Assembly (NCBI RefSeq): GCF_022201045.2
Contig: NC_068559.1
Span: 8,055,501 to 8,119,500, forward strand
Source of the DNA: Citrus sinensis
Taxonomy: Eukaryota; Streptophyta; Magnoliopsida; Sapindales; Rutaceae
DNA length: 64,000 nt
Reading direction: 5' to 3'
Part shown: positions 22,547 to 33,948 of the stretch, piece after piece
How the letters are laid out: each line of letters starts with the position of its first letter
Numbering within the stretch: the first letter of the stretch is position 1
Program-made: the position numbers and the translations under genes
The notes under the pieces: model-generated
What the model saw: only the letters and a program-made list of their open reading frames with translations
The model's database searches: none
What the model was told of the DNA's origin: nothing

Positions 22547-23181
22547 GATTCCCTTATTGTTTTGTTTTGTTTGAAGTCCAAGGAAACACTTCAACTCTCC
22601 CATCATGCTTATTTTGAATTCCTTACTCATACAAGATGAAAACTCCTTGAACAAAGATTCATTAGTAGAATCAAAGATATTATCATCAACATAAATTTGA
22701 ACACCAAGTATATCTTGGACCTTGTGCTTAACAAAAAGAGTAGTATCTATTTTCCTTATTGAAAAATCATTATCTAATCAAAATTTGCTAAATTTATCAT
22801 ACTATTCTCTAAGTGCTTGTTTTAAACCATACAAAACTTTAGATAACTTATAAATATGATATGGAAATTTCTCATTTTCAAAACCAGAAGGTTGTTTCAC
22901 ATAAACTTTTTCTATAATATAACTATTTAAAAATGTACTTTTAACATTAAATTAAAACAAAATAAAATCTTTAGGATATGCAAACGCTAAGAGCATTCTA
23001 ACATATTCCAATTTAGTTACATGTGCAAAGGTTTCATCAAATTGATTCATTCTTCTTGGTTGTATCGTTGAACTACTAATCTTGCTTTATTCCTTACAAC
23101 CACATCAGATTCATCCATCGTATTCCAAAATACCCATTTAATACTTATAACATATTGATGTTCTGGTTGTGGAACCAATTA
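22547..23181 (-). pseudogene. C3 reverse transcriptase fragment
   Basis: Aligns with 35595-36200 of C1. The minus-strand reading passes the ALYGLKQ-type block (near 22830) and a degenerate catalytic region, with many stops. It ends exactly where C2 begins on the left and at the target site of the LOG-carrying element on the right. Confidence 0.8.
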
Positions 23182-23186
23182 CCACA

Positions 23187-23644
23187 TGATTGACACTAAA
23201 AAATGTACATTTAATAAGGATAAAATTATTAGTTTTTCACTTATTGTGTCGATTAATGCGTTCATTATTTCTAAATTATTTTAATACTCCCCAAATATAT
23301 TTTATGTTAAATTAATTCGTAATTTGTTAATTTTTATCTTGTAAATATTTTTCAGGAATAAAGATGGAATTGGAATTGAAAGCGGGAACAAAGAAGAACT
23401 ACTGGAACAAAATTGAGGAGATCTAATAATAATAAAATAAAAAATAAAAATAAAAACAAAACAAAAAAAGAACAAAAAGACAAAAGAGTAAAAGGCAACC
23501 ATGTTTTGGTTGCCTGTGATGGTCAGGAGGCCATGACGCCTCTTGACCATCACACAATTCAATATATATATATATAATATAAAAATAAAATAAAATATTA
23601 ATATTAAAAAATAAAAGAAAAGAAGATGATTTTCTTTGCCTATA
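23187..23644 (+). repeat. truncated 5' LTR (U3) of the LOG-carrying element
   Basis: Matches 25977-26439 up to and including the TATA box (CTATAAA at 23640-23646). At that point the sequence switches to LOG coding sequence. It includes the two hairpins described at 26281-26342 (here 23493-23554). R and U5 are deleted. Confidence 0.9.
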
Positions 23645-24283
23645 AACATTTGTGTGCTTTCTGGATTTCGCTATGGAAAGTATAAGGAGTTCGTTCAGGC
23701 AGCCGTAGATCTTGGTCGCGCTATAGCAAAGAGGAAACTACATCTTGTATATGTAGAAGGTGACCGAGAGTTATCAAAGCTTGTCTCTGAAGCTGCTTTC
23801 GTTCGAGGAAGCCAAGTGCTAGGCATCATTTCAAAAGCCTTAAAACCTTTAAGATGTCTACCAGACCCACCGACAGGAGAAGAGTTAGTTGTCTCAGGTA
23901 TGCAAGAAAGAATATCTGAAATGTTGAATCATACTGACGCTTTTATTTTCTTGCCAGGAGACCTTGCAACTTTGGAGGCGCTAATTACATTTGTTTCTTG
24001 GGCCCATTTGAATATCCATCAGAAACCCATTGGTTTGTTAAATATTAATAACTTTTATGATGACTTAATAACATTTCTTAATCATGCAATAAAAAATTAT
24101 TTCATTTCATCCTCAGCGAAAAAACTCTTTATTTGTGCTCCTACTGCTAATGAGTTACTTGATCTTTTGCATGCTTACAAACCAGAGCCAGATCCCATGA
24201 CTTTGGCGTTGGATTGGGCAACTGATGACGATGGTAGTAACTCTCGTAAAAAGTGTAAATTAGATGTAACTCTCCGTTTGTAA
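23645..24283 (+). pseudogene. LOG-like (cytokinin riboside 5'-monophosphate phosphoribohydrolase) ORF, 5'-truncated
   Basis: About 213 codons open to a stop at 24281-24283, matching LOG-family proteins that release active cytokinin base from its nucleotide. Readable blocks are ICVLSGF at the start, LGIISKALKPL, GMQERISEML, the KPIGLLNINNFYDDL block and a C-terminal tail. Two catalytic-site loops have changed. The glycine loop reads YVEGDRELS instead of the family's YGGGSxGLM. The PGGxGTxxE motif reads PGDLATLEA (23954-23980), losing both glycines and the final Glu. There is no upstream ATG in frame; the first is at 23900. There are no introns, although host LOG genes have several, so it came through RNA. 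I infer no LOG activity. Confidence 0.85.
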
Positions 24284-25976
24284 ATATTTCCAGCAGTGGC
24301 CAGGTGATATCTTCTAAACTCTACTCCTTTCTTTAGACATTGAGGACAATGTCTCCTTCAGGTTGGGGGGAGGGAATAGTTGATAATTGTGGAATATCTC
24401 AGTCCTAGTGATGTTTTTACTAATTTTTGTTGTAAAGACTAACTTTGGATAAAAATTTGAGTTGAAGATGGCAGAATATAGAATGTAGTGTCCCTAGAAA
24501 CGCATTTTCTTAATTTTTATGTAAAAAAAAAACCGTTTCTAACTTTTTATTTTCGGTCTTTTTCTCTTTTTCTCTTAATCATCTCCCTTAAGTTTCTGCA
24601 ATCAGTCGCAATTTCTTTTAGTGTTTCTTTAAAAAAAAAAAAGAGTTTTCTTTTTCGGTGTGATCTTTTAACATTGGATAACATGATGATTTTCAAATTT
24701 TGGTATTTGTATTATCTTTAGCCTTGAGTCATGTTACACTATGTTTTCCCTTTTGCATGTTGAAACGTAAATTGAGAAATTGAATGAGTGAAATTGATTA
24801 AGCCATTTGGAGGAATATACATATTATGAAAAAACCAATCGAGTTTTTGAACCTATTATCCTTGGAGAGTAACATTGTTTGCCTATACAGCTTAACAATT
24901 TATTGTACAAGATCTCAGTATTTTTTTTTAAAAAAAAGTTTGTGCAGCCGCAACTAAAAGTCCATTGAACTAGTGGATATGAAAGATTATATGGAACCCT
25001 AAAAGATGACAGAAGGCCATCGTTGATCCGTTTGAGCCTTTCTAACCAATCATATTATAAAGAATCCATAGTTAACCCCTTTGAGCCTTTGGAAAAAAAA
25101 AAAACTTTTTCTTTGGTAACCTATCATATTTTCCTACTTCAATGAGGAGTATCACTTTATGTTTTATGTTTTCCATCACTCAATTATGTTTAAAAATAGG
25201 GATGATTATTTATTCCTAATAATGGTGCTATAACAAGAAAAAAAGGGAAAAAAAGAGAAAGATGATATGCATATATCAATTAATAAAAAATAAATAAAAA
25301 AGAAGAAAAAAATCCAAAACAAAAAGCACCTTATAATCTCCACAAAGTCCCCTATTTCTCAAACATATATTTTTTCCCTATTACCTTTTTTGTTAGCCAT
25401 AACCCTAGCCTACGTTACGTCTTAATAAAAGTCCTTCTCGATTTTTAGGAACTATAGTCTGAAGTAAAAGCTGGTAATATGGACTAAAAGATGTGGTGAT
25501 GCATAAAAATAAAAATAAATTTTGCTAGTAATTCATTGGACTTGAGATCATTTTATTTCTAAGCTGTGGTCATTATTTTTCATCTTGGTGAGAGCGTGTG
25601 ATATTGTTTTATTATTCTCTCAAATTTACCATTTTTTTAGAGTGACAAATTAATTTGGGGTATATCTTCTTTTGAGAGAGTCACTCTTAATCGTGAGATT
25701 TTTGGGTTTGATGTATCATTCTTAAAAGTGGCTTGATTAATGTAGCTCTGATAATTGATCATTTTACAGGATTTTACTGAACTATTTTGTGCGGGTGTGA
25801 TTTTCTTTAGGCTAAAGATAATGCTTATACTTTTATTTGATTGTTGTCATTAATCTGATGGAAGAAGTAAACACAAATTTTTCAAAAAAAAAAAGATTTT
25901 TAATTTGGTTTTGAAATTTCTCTAAATTTTTATCGTTTAAATTGCTAGGGCCGAGCAATAAGCTGGTTGGGGGGTG
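24284..25976 (+). other. 3' noncoding region of the LOG-carrying element
   Basis: No coding sequence. It contains the perfect inverted repeat AGACATTGAGGACAATGTCT (24335-24354) close to GGTTGGGGGGAGG (24361-24373). A doubled segment around CGTTTGAGCC and CCTTTGAGCC (25030-25110) follows, each copy with a nearby AATCATATT/TATCATATT. It ends in the polypurine tract before the 3' LTR. Confidence 0.7.
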
Positions 25977-27118
25977 TGATTGACACTAAAAAGTGTACAT
26001 TTAATAAGGATAAAATTATTAGTTTTTTACTTATTGTGTCGATTAATGCGTTCATTATTTATAAATTATTTTAATACTTCCCAAATATATTTTATGTTAA
26101 ATTAATTCGTAATTTGTTAATTTTTATCTTGTAAATATTTTTCAGGAATAAAGATGGAATTATAATTGAAAGCGGGAACAAAGAACTACTGGAACAAAAT
26201 TGAGGAGATCTAATAATTAAAAAATAAAAACAAAATAAAAAGAAAAACAAAAAAAAAGAACAAAAAGACAAAAGAGTAAAAGGCAACCATGTTTTGGTTG
26301 CCTGTGATGGTCAGGAGGCCATCACGCCTCTTGACCATCACACAATTCAATATATATATATATAATATAAAAATAAAATAAAATAAAATATTAATATTAA
26401 AAAAATAAAAGAAAAGAAGATGATTTACTTTGCCTATAAAAGGCAAAGGGGTGGCAAGCGATTGAGAAGCTAGAGAGCTATTTTGAGAGTTGAAGCCGAG
26501 ACTGAAGATTTTCTTTCTTTCTTTGTTTCTTTTCTTTTCTTATTTCCGTTTGTATCAATTTTCTTTGTAATATATTTCAAAAGGTTCATCAAATAAAAAG
26601 AGTATTGTGTTTTCTTTCAATATGAGTAGCTAATTTTATTAAGCTGAGATGAAGGATGAAGCTCAATGTTTTAAACTATTAATTATTATTATTTTCTCAA
26701 ATGAGTTTTTAAGTTTATTTAATTCTTTTCTAATTATTTTTATATCATGTTAATTTATAAATCTCACTGGATTTTATGGTATTTTGACATAATGTCGACA
26801 CATTAATATGGTGTGGTACATTAGGTACTTTATTCTATATTTATCCATACACATAGAATTAAATGATATAATAATTAATTGGTAAAAGTGAGACAAAATA
26901 TAAATGAGAGAGTATTAAAATTATAGTTTGAATACAGAGAGTGGATCCTAAACCTTAGCTTATTTTTAAATTGATTTCAAATAATTTCTTTTCCCCACAA
27001 TTAATTTTCTTAGTTTTACTAGATTTAAAACTCCTTGTGGTCCGACCCCGGTCTCACCGGGTTATATTATAACTAGACACTCTTATACTTGAGAGTAATA
27101 CACTTTTGAGTCGTGTCA
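25977..27118 (+). repeat. 3' LTR of the LOG-carrying element
   Basis: 1142 bp, TG to CA. It holds a TATA box (TATAAAA at 26435-26441) followed by the R-U5 side, and near the end CCGACCCCGGTCTCACC, like Athila LTR ends. The target duplication CCACA follows directly. Confidence 0.9.
26281..26342 (+). promoter_or_regulatory. paired hairpins in U3, about 90 bases before the TATA box
   Basis: The first hairpin has arms AGGCAACCA and TGGTTGCCT around a 5-base loop (26281-26303). The second has 17-base arms, TGTGATGGTCAGGAGGC against GCCTCTTGACCATCACA with one mismatch (26303-26342). Both are kept in the other LTR at 23493-23554. This GC-rich block stands out in AT-rich U3. Confidence 0.7.
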
Positions 27119-27123
27119 CCACA

Positions 27124-28619
27124 CATTATGTCTGTCAAATTCATTTAACTCTTCTTCCATTGCCATAATCCAAGATTCATCATTTTCAACATCAGAAAGA
27201 GATTTTAGTTCAATTTGAAATATAAATACAGAATGCTCACATATACTTCTAAGTGATGATCTTATAGTTATGCCTCATAAAGGATCTCTTAAAATTAATT
27301 CTTTAGGGTGTAAAGAAACATACCTCTACTCTTTGTGGAGTGTTTGATAATTATCTTCATTTTGATTTTGCCTAACTTGTTCTTCTTGTTGCTCTTCTTA
27401 TTTTTTCCCGGTAGATAATATTGCTTGTCTTTTAAGACTTTTCTTTTTGTGACTCTTTGTCTGTATCATCATCAATGCAGAGGAAGGGTTAGATTCATCA
27501 AACATAAAATGCACAAATTCTTTGACAACCAAGGTTCTTTTATTATACAGTCTATAGGCTTTGCTTGTCTTTGAATACCCAAGAAAGATATCAACATCAT
27601 ATTTTGGATCAAATTTACTAAGATTGTCTTTTGTATTCAATATAAAACATTTTCATCCCAAAACTTTGAAATAGCTAATTTTTATTTTTCTATCTTTTCA
27701 AAGCTCATAGGTAGTTTTAATTACATAAGATATAATCAACAGAGGATTTAAACCATAACAAGCTATGTTGATAGCTTCGGCCCAAAAATATTTTGGTAAA
27801 GTATTTTCGTTCAGCATTGTTCTATCTTTTACTTGATTTGTCCTATTCTTTCTCTCAATAATTTTACTGGGGAGTTCTAGGTATGAAAATTGATGTTCAA
27901 TGCCAAAGTCATTGTAAGAATTTCAAATGCAGGATTTTCAAATTCTTCTATGATCACTTCTAATGCAAGAAATAACATTCCCTCTTTTATTTTAGACTTT
28001 TTTTTTACAAATGTCCTTATTTGCTAAAAACAATACCCAAGTGTATCTACAGAAATCATCTACAATTACAAATGCATAATACTTGCCACTTAGACTCGCA
28101 TACCTAAAAAGTCCAAATAAATCATTGTGAAGAAGTTAAAGAAGTTTTATAATAGAAACATGAATTTTGTTTTTGAAAGATAATTTGATTTGTTTTTCAA
28201 ATTGACAGGCTTCACATACTTTATCATTTTGAAAACCTTATCCTTTTGAAAACCAATCTTTGGAAGACCCTTAACCAAATCATTTTTAGAAACCTTTGAA
28301 ATCAAATCCATGCTTGCATGACTAACTCTTCTATTCCACAACCAACTATCATCATGTAATGCTGAAAAACATTTATCACGAGATAATGCACAGTCTATAT
28401 AAATGGTATATAGATTTATACATCTTTTTCCAATAAACAGAAGTTTACCATCACATGTATTTTCAATAACACATTTCGATTTATTAAAGATAACTTTATA
28501 TCCCTTATCACACAATTGACTAATACTAAGCAAGTTATGATTCAAATTTTCAACCAAGCAAACATTCTCAATAATAGTAGAGGAATTTTTACCAACATTG
28601 CCCACTCTAATTATTTTTT
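27124..28619 (-). pseudogene. C3 integrase and protease-tail remnant
   Basis: Minus-strand pieces equivalent to 36230-37750 of C1. The most readable are the C-terminal integrase block NTKDNLSKFDPKYDVDIFLGYS (here quoted only in part: FDPKYDVDIFLGY, 27640-27398) and the pre-integrase block LNHNLLSISQLCDKGYKVIF (28605-28147). Multiple frameshifts and stops elsewhere. Integrase Asp/Glu residues cannot be traced in one frame. Confidence 0.8.
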
Positions 28620-30457
28620 TCTTTTGATTTATCTCTTAAAGATACTTCCCTACCATTTTTTCGATTTTGGTAAAACTTGAGAGCCAAGAATAGTCACCAG
28701 TCATGTGTCTTGAATGTCCGCTATCCAAATACCATTTATTTCTTTTCTTTTGTTATCCTTGTAGAAAAAAGCTCAAATTGATTTTTTAGGTAACCAAACT
28801 ATTATGGGTCCTTGGATGTTAATAATGGCTCTTTTCAAAACCCAAATCTTTTTAATACCTAAATAAGTATTTCTCCTAATTAGACATGCGTATTTCATAT
28901 GACCATTTCCATTGCAATAGTTCAAATCAATTTAACGATCATTAATAGAGGTAGCCTTAATAAAGTAATTCTTATAAAAATTATTGTTTCATGTTTGACT
29001 TATAACTAATTCCTCATTTTTGTCAAAAACACATTTTTGAGAGCTGAGCAGTTTTTCTAATTTTTTTTTACCATTTTTAAAATTTAAGACAATATCATCA
29101 TGTTCATTGCTCTTCTTTTTAAGATCTTCTTTCTCCTTGCTCAAACATTAACATGTCAATTTTCATGCTCAAATGAAGCGCATTGTTTTTCTTTCAATGA
29201 AATGATTTTATCATGTAACATCTTATTCTTTATTTCAAGACATTTAATCTTTTCATTTAAAAAAAATATTTTGTTCTTGCGAGCTGTCATTTTCATTTGA
29301 GAACTTCAACATTTTCTTTTTAAGAGAAGCATTTTTCCATTCAATTTTCTTTAAGTCATCATGCAATTCTTTGAAAGTTTCAAATAATTTATCATATGAG
29401 GGAAGATCATTTACCTTACCAGGTTCATCAAAGATTCATCTCCTATTGTTATAAGTGTCATGTTTGACACGTCATGTGGTTGTTCTTCATCTGTAGACTC
29501 TTTATCACTACCATCTAATGTTTCCACTATAGCTTTCTTCTTCATTTTATTAAAAAGAGGACATTATGATTTTTATATAACTAGGCTTATTGCATTTAAA
29601 GCAAATAATTGCCTTATTATTTTCTCTTTTATTCTTAAAGTTTATGAATTTTCTTCGCTCGCTTGGTTTCTTGAAGGATTTTTTCAATTTTCTTGCAATC
29701 ATTGTGAAATCCTCAACTTCAAATTTAATTTCTTCATCGCTTTCAGGCTTTAAGGCTTTCAAAGCAATACTGTTCTTGTTTTTTTCTTCATCTCCCTTTT
29801 CAATGGCTAAATCTTCTTTATAAGAAATAAGTGAGTCAACTAAATCATCAATAAATAAAGTATTTAAATCCTTAACTTCTTCTATGGGTGTTCTTTTAAG
29901 TCTTCATTCTTTTAGTTAAGTCCTAATAATTTTCTTTATCTTTTCACTATTTGAGAAAGTCTTCCCTACGGCTCCGAGAGTATTTATAATGTCCATAAAT
30001 CGCATGTACATTGTCGTTTTGTTCTATTTAAAACAACTTATATTGCCTAGCATATCTGCCAATTTTAAACTCTTTAGCTTGATTAATTTCCTCATACACT
30101 ACTTCAAGTTTTCTCTAAATTTCATAAGAATTAGAGCAACATGAAACTCTATCAAATTCCTTTTTATCTAATGCACAAACTATAGCCTTCATGGGTTATG
30201 GCTTTGGAATTAAGAAACGCTTTTCTCTTTTCCAACTCATTCCATTTAGGTGGAGGTTTTGAAGTTTTTTCCTCTTCTTCATTTTTAGTCATGGGCATAA
30301 ATAGACCATCACAAACAACTTTTCATATTTCATAATCTAATACTTGTAAGTAAATTATCATCCTAATTTTTCAGTAATGATAATCATTTCCATTAAAAAA
30401 TGGAGGTCTAGTGGTGGATTGTCCTTCCTTAAAGGCTGAGTCATTTTAGGTTGTCGT
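28620..30457 (-). pseudogene. C3 gag remnant
   Basis: Corresponds to C1 gag (39532-37883). A readable piece at 29762-29550 includes the CFKCNKPSYI zinc-knuckle segment. The initiator position corresponds to the C1 ATG but reads ACG on the minus strand. Many stops. Confidence 0.75.
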
Positions 30458-30513
30458 AGATCTTTTACCCTAGATGTTATATCCTAATAAGAGAACCTTG
30501 CTAAGATACCAAA

Positions 30514-30922
30514 TGAAACTATGGCTAAACAACCGAAGGGGAGTGTATTGGGTTTTTAAAAATTATATAATACTAAAATTTAAAATCAATGTAAATCTTT
30601 AATATAAGTAAATCAATAGCAATTAAATAACAATAATAAAATATAAAGAGAGAAAGAAAGAGAATCAAACACGAAATATTTATGTAGTTCGGCAATCCTG
30701 CCTACGTCAACGCCTCCAAGCTCACCACACTTGAGGATTCCACTATCTAAGCCTTACAACTCCAAGGCTTCAAGATGATTACAATTGGCTTTTAAGATGT
30801 CAATGAACGTTTACAACTTGTGATCATTTCACACCTCTTTTCCTAAGTATTTTTCACACTCTCAATCATTCAATTTTGGTATAAAGATGACTATTATACA
30901 GATTTTCACTCACACAATCTAT
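30514..30922 (-). repeat. C3 5' LTR, part 1
   Basis: Resembles the start of the C1 LTR: AAGGGGAGTGTATTGGGTTT, GTAGTTCGGCAATCCTGCC and GAACGTTTACAACTTG. It is cut at TCTAT, the target site of C1; the other part resumes at 40668. Confidence 0.85.
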
Positions 30923-32000
30923 TGAAATACAAGTGTGCAACCCAAGAGGGGGGGTGAATTGGATTTTTAAAATCTATCATAACAAATCCACACAACAAGC
31001 AATCTAATGTCTTAACAATAATTGAAAACAATAAGTTCAATAATAGCACAATAATTAAAGAGTAAGGAAGAAGAGAAACAAACACACGAATTTTTACGTG
31101 GTTTGGCAATCCCCGCCTACGTCCACGCCTCCAAGCGATCCAAGCTCGACGATTTCACTATCCAAGCCTTTCCAAGGCTTCAACAATTACAATTGACTTC
31201 GAGGTGTCAATAAACCTTTACAACACAGAGATTATCTCCCAATCTCTTCACTCAAGTGTCTCACACACTCAAATTCTTACAAATGAGATGAACAAATGAT
31301 GGTTACAATGAAACTCACTCAATGAGTAGATATACAATGATGAAGAACAAGAAAAGATTCAATGTTTGTATTTCGCAAGTTTGAACACTCAAGATATCAC
31401 GTGTGCTTTTTGTTTTTGCTTGTTGGAGAGCTTCAAAATGAGTTGGATTTGAGTTCTTATAGCTTGAGCTCGAAAACTAGCCGTTACTCACATTCTAGGC
31501 TATCCGGTTTTCCGTTTTATGGAATCTGGTAAGCCGGATTTATATTACTGTTAAGGCAAAATTTTGAATTTTGCCTAACCGGCTTGCCGGATTCGGAATC
31601 CGGTAAGCTGTTTTTGTTCTGGGTGCTTGCTGCCCGAATTCGGTTTACTGTTTATCAGTATCCGGTAAGCCGCTTGCTGCAGTAACCTGCTACAGTGAAA
31701 TTTTTTTCATATTTTTAGTTTGACCCCAAAACTTTATAAAAACTATAGTATGGCCCAAAACGTTATGAAACTTTGCAAATAGGTCCAATTTCAGAATTTT
31801 TAAGTAATGCTTTGTTAATCCCAAAACTTTATGAAATTATTACTTTGCCCAAACTTTGTGAAATTATATAATGACCCCAAAAATATTTAAATAATTTCAA
31901 ATAAGTCCAAATCCGAAACTTTAAAAACATTATCAAAGCTTTTAAAATACATGTGGTTTGTTATCATCAAAATCAATATTTATAGCCATATAGGCTAACA
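30923..32000 (-). repeat. 3' LTR of C1
   Basis: 1078 bp, same length as the partner at 39590-40667. It contains a cluster of inverted CCGG-type motifs at 31502-31672 that resembles the internal array at 33949-34496. Confidence 0.95.
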
Positions 32001-32245
32001 ATCTCCCCTTTTTTGATGATGACAAAGCACATTCAAAAATTTTAATCTTGTTATGAAAAAGAAAGCTCCCCCTTAATCAATGCAAGTTAAAAAAATGATT
32101 TGAAAATAGTTTAATAAAAAAAAAAAAACTCCCCCTGCATACATGCTCCCCCTAGATACATGCATATTTTCATAACACATATTTAATCATTCTCCCCCTT
32201 CATCATAAAAAAGAATAAAAGAATAAAAGAATAAAAGCTCCCCCT
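32001..32245 (-). other. polypurine tract and five further PPT-like tracts of C1
   Basis: The main tract, minus-strand AAAAAAGGGGAGAT, abuts the 3' LTR (32001-32014). Minus-strand AGGGGGAG then recurs at 32066-32073, 32129-32136, 32146-32153, 32192-32199 and 32238-32245. Such tracts prime plus-strand DNA synthesis; whether the extra ones do is not known. Confidence 0.7.
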
Positions 32246-32378
32246 ATCAATCATCAAAATAGCAACATAAGCTCATTAGTAAAAACAAAAATATCCATAA
32301 GCATAAGGAAATCCATATAAAATCCATATAATCCAGAATGAGCAAGCAACACAAAATCCATAACATCAACTTAGATAG

Positions 32379-33581
32379 TCATAACAAATCCATACAATCC
32401 AAAACAAATACATAAACCGAAGAGCATAGCTCAGTCTGCCTCACCGAAAGTGTCCGAACTTCATCCATAAGCTGCTGAAGAATGACATCTCCAGAGGTAG
32501 GAGGCCGTGGAGGTGATGAAGCGGATGCAGATGCACTAGGAGCTGAAGCAACTGTAGAAGAAACTCGGCGTCTACACTGCCCTCGAAATGAGAGTGAGAA
32601 GACTGGAAGCTGATCAGCTGGAATCACAGCATTAAGTGGCCGATCATCACTTGGGGCTAAAAAGGTAAACTTGTTATCGCTGTATTTGACCCAAGTGTCA
32701 TCCTTCCACTCAAAGCCTAACCCAAGAATAACCTCATCCCCAATACCCTTGGACGGCCTACAAGAAGGTTCTAGAATCGACACTTCAAAGAATTTAAGAA
32801 TTCGGGTAATGAAGTGACCATAAGGAAGAGAGCGGGTAATCAAGGCTGGAATGCTCAACATGGTGTGAACGATGGAATAGCCCAAGTCAACCAGGCGACC
32901 TCTAAGAATACAGTCAATCATGGCGACATCCATGTGAGACACCTCATCCAAATGTCCTGATCTAAGAAGTACAATGGACTGGATGATACGAAGCAAAAAA
33001 TGAGTTTGAAGACAAAGACACTGAGTACGGAAATGAATGGTACAGTCTTCAACAGAAAGATCATTACGCCGACAAATATTACGAACGGCATCAACATGAA
33101 TATAATCATCAATTTCAGGGGGTTTCCTAAGAGAAAAAATGTCCAAGCCATCATCGGAAGATCCTAGGATGTTGTTCAAGTCCGAATCATCAAATTCAAT
33201 CAAAACTCCTCCAACTTTGGTGATTACTCGATTCTCTTTCTCCGCGGAACAATCTATATTCGAGTAAAATACTTTCACCAAGTCGGGATACACATTCTCC
33301 TCAATCAATAATGCATCAATCCAACCAACATCTCCCAACAATTGAAATAAAGTTCTATGACTAATCTGGAGAGAATGTAAAACATCCGGTAAAACAAAGA
33401 AAGTGTTGAGTACCTCACGAGTCCGAAAGTTTTGATGAAACCTTTTGATCAAGTGTTGCGTGTTCTGAAAGTGAATGGACTCAAAGGTGGATTGATTGGA
33501 GGTGCCCTTTGCTTCCCGTGGCCGTGTGGATGGTTGAACCGGTTCCTTGCCTTTTCTCCGAACCGGCCGAGAGCTTGACAT
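32379..33581 (-). CDS. accessory ORF of C1, putative plant transposon protein
   Basis: An intact 400-residue reading frame downstream of pol and in the same sense. It opens with a basic serine-rich leader (residues 1-30, RRKGKEP). A globular part with VYPDLVKVFYSN (near 105) and VRNICRRNDLS (near 170) follows, then a helix-rich middle and an Ala/Ser/Pro-rich segment (near 345-365). No membrane segment or zinc motif is visible, so it does not look like the env-like ORF reported for SIRE elements. It resembles the 'putative plant transposon protein' family found in other plant retroelements, by recall only. A decayed homologue in C2 (19733-20917) shows it belongs to the lineage. Role unknown; expression would need splicing or its own promoter. 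Confidence 0.75.
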   Translation of the reverse strand: MSSSRPVRRKGKEPVQPSTRPREAKGTSNQSTFESIHFQNTQHLIKRFHQNFRTREVLNTFFVLPDVLHSLQISHRTLFQLLGDVGWIDALLIEENVYPDLVKVFYSNIDCSAEKENRVITKVGGVLIEFDDSDLNNILGSSDDGLDIFSLRKPPEIDDYIHVDAVRNICRRNDLSVEDCTIHFRTQCLCLQTHFLLRIIQSIVLLRSGHLDEVSHMDVAMIDCILRGRLVDLGYSIVHTMLSIPALITRSLPYGHFITRILKFFEVSILEPSCRPSKGIGDEVILGLGFEWKDDTWVKYSDNKFTFLAPSDDRPLNAVIPADQLPVFSLSFRGQCRRRVSSTVASAPSASASASSPPRPPTSGDVILQQLMDEVRTLSVRQTELCSSVYVFVLDCMDLL

Positions 33582-33948
33582 ATTGATTTTGATTGATTTG
33601 AAGATAAAAACACCAAAGAGAATGAAGAAGATGAAGATTAGAGGTGATTTGGTGAAACAAATTTGATCAAAAACTGCTTGAGAGTGAAAAATCTAGAGAG
33701 AGAAAATTCGGCTCAAAACCTAGGTTGGAATTGGGATCTAAGGATTTAGATGTTGAAAACGGGTTTCAAGGATGGTTTTGTGATCTTAATGAGATGGGGA
33801 ATGATTTTATTGATTCAATTTGATGTGAAAATGGAAGAAAAAGAAGGATTTTGGAGTGAGAAAGAGAGAAAATGGAAACGGGTTTTAGAGAGATGAAGAA
33901 TCGATATGTCGAATGCTTGAGAAAGATGAATAGTGCTTAAGAGATCAC

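Larger units (their letters stand above)
23187..27118 (+). mobile_element. LOG-carrying LTR element (Athila-like), deletion derivative
   Basis: Flanked by the 5-bp duplication CCACA (23182-23186 and 27119-27123) inside C3. The 3' LTR is complete (25977-27118), preceded by the polypurine tract GGTTGGGGGG. The 5' LTR keeps only the U3 part (23187-23644) and is fused at the TATA box to a LOG-derived reading frame. The primer binding site, gag and pol are absent. The 3' noncoding region has motifs typical of Athila-type elements (AGACATTGAGGACAATGTCT followed by GGTTGGGGGG). The two U3 copies differ at about ten positions by eye, so it is fairly young. Confidence 0.9.

Noticed and set aside
23645..24283. 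A functional host LOG gene
   Set aside because: It is intronless, lies inside an LTR element with target duplications, has no start codon before the domain, and lacks the catalytic GGxGTxxE motif.
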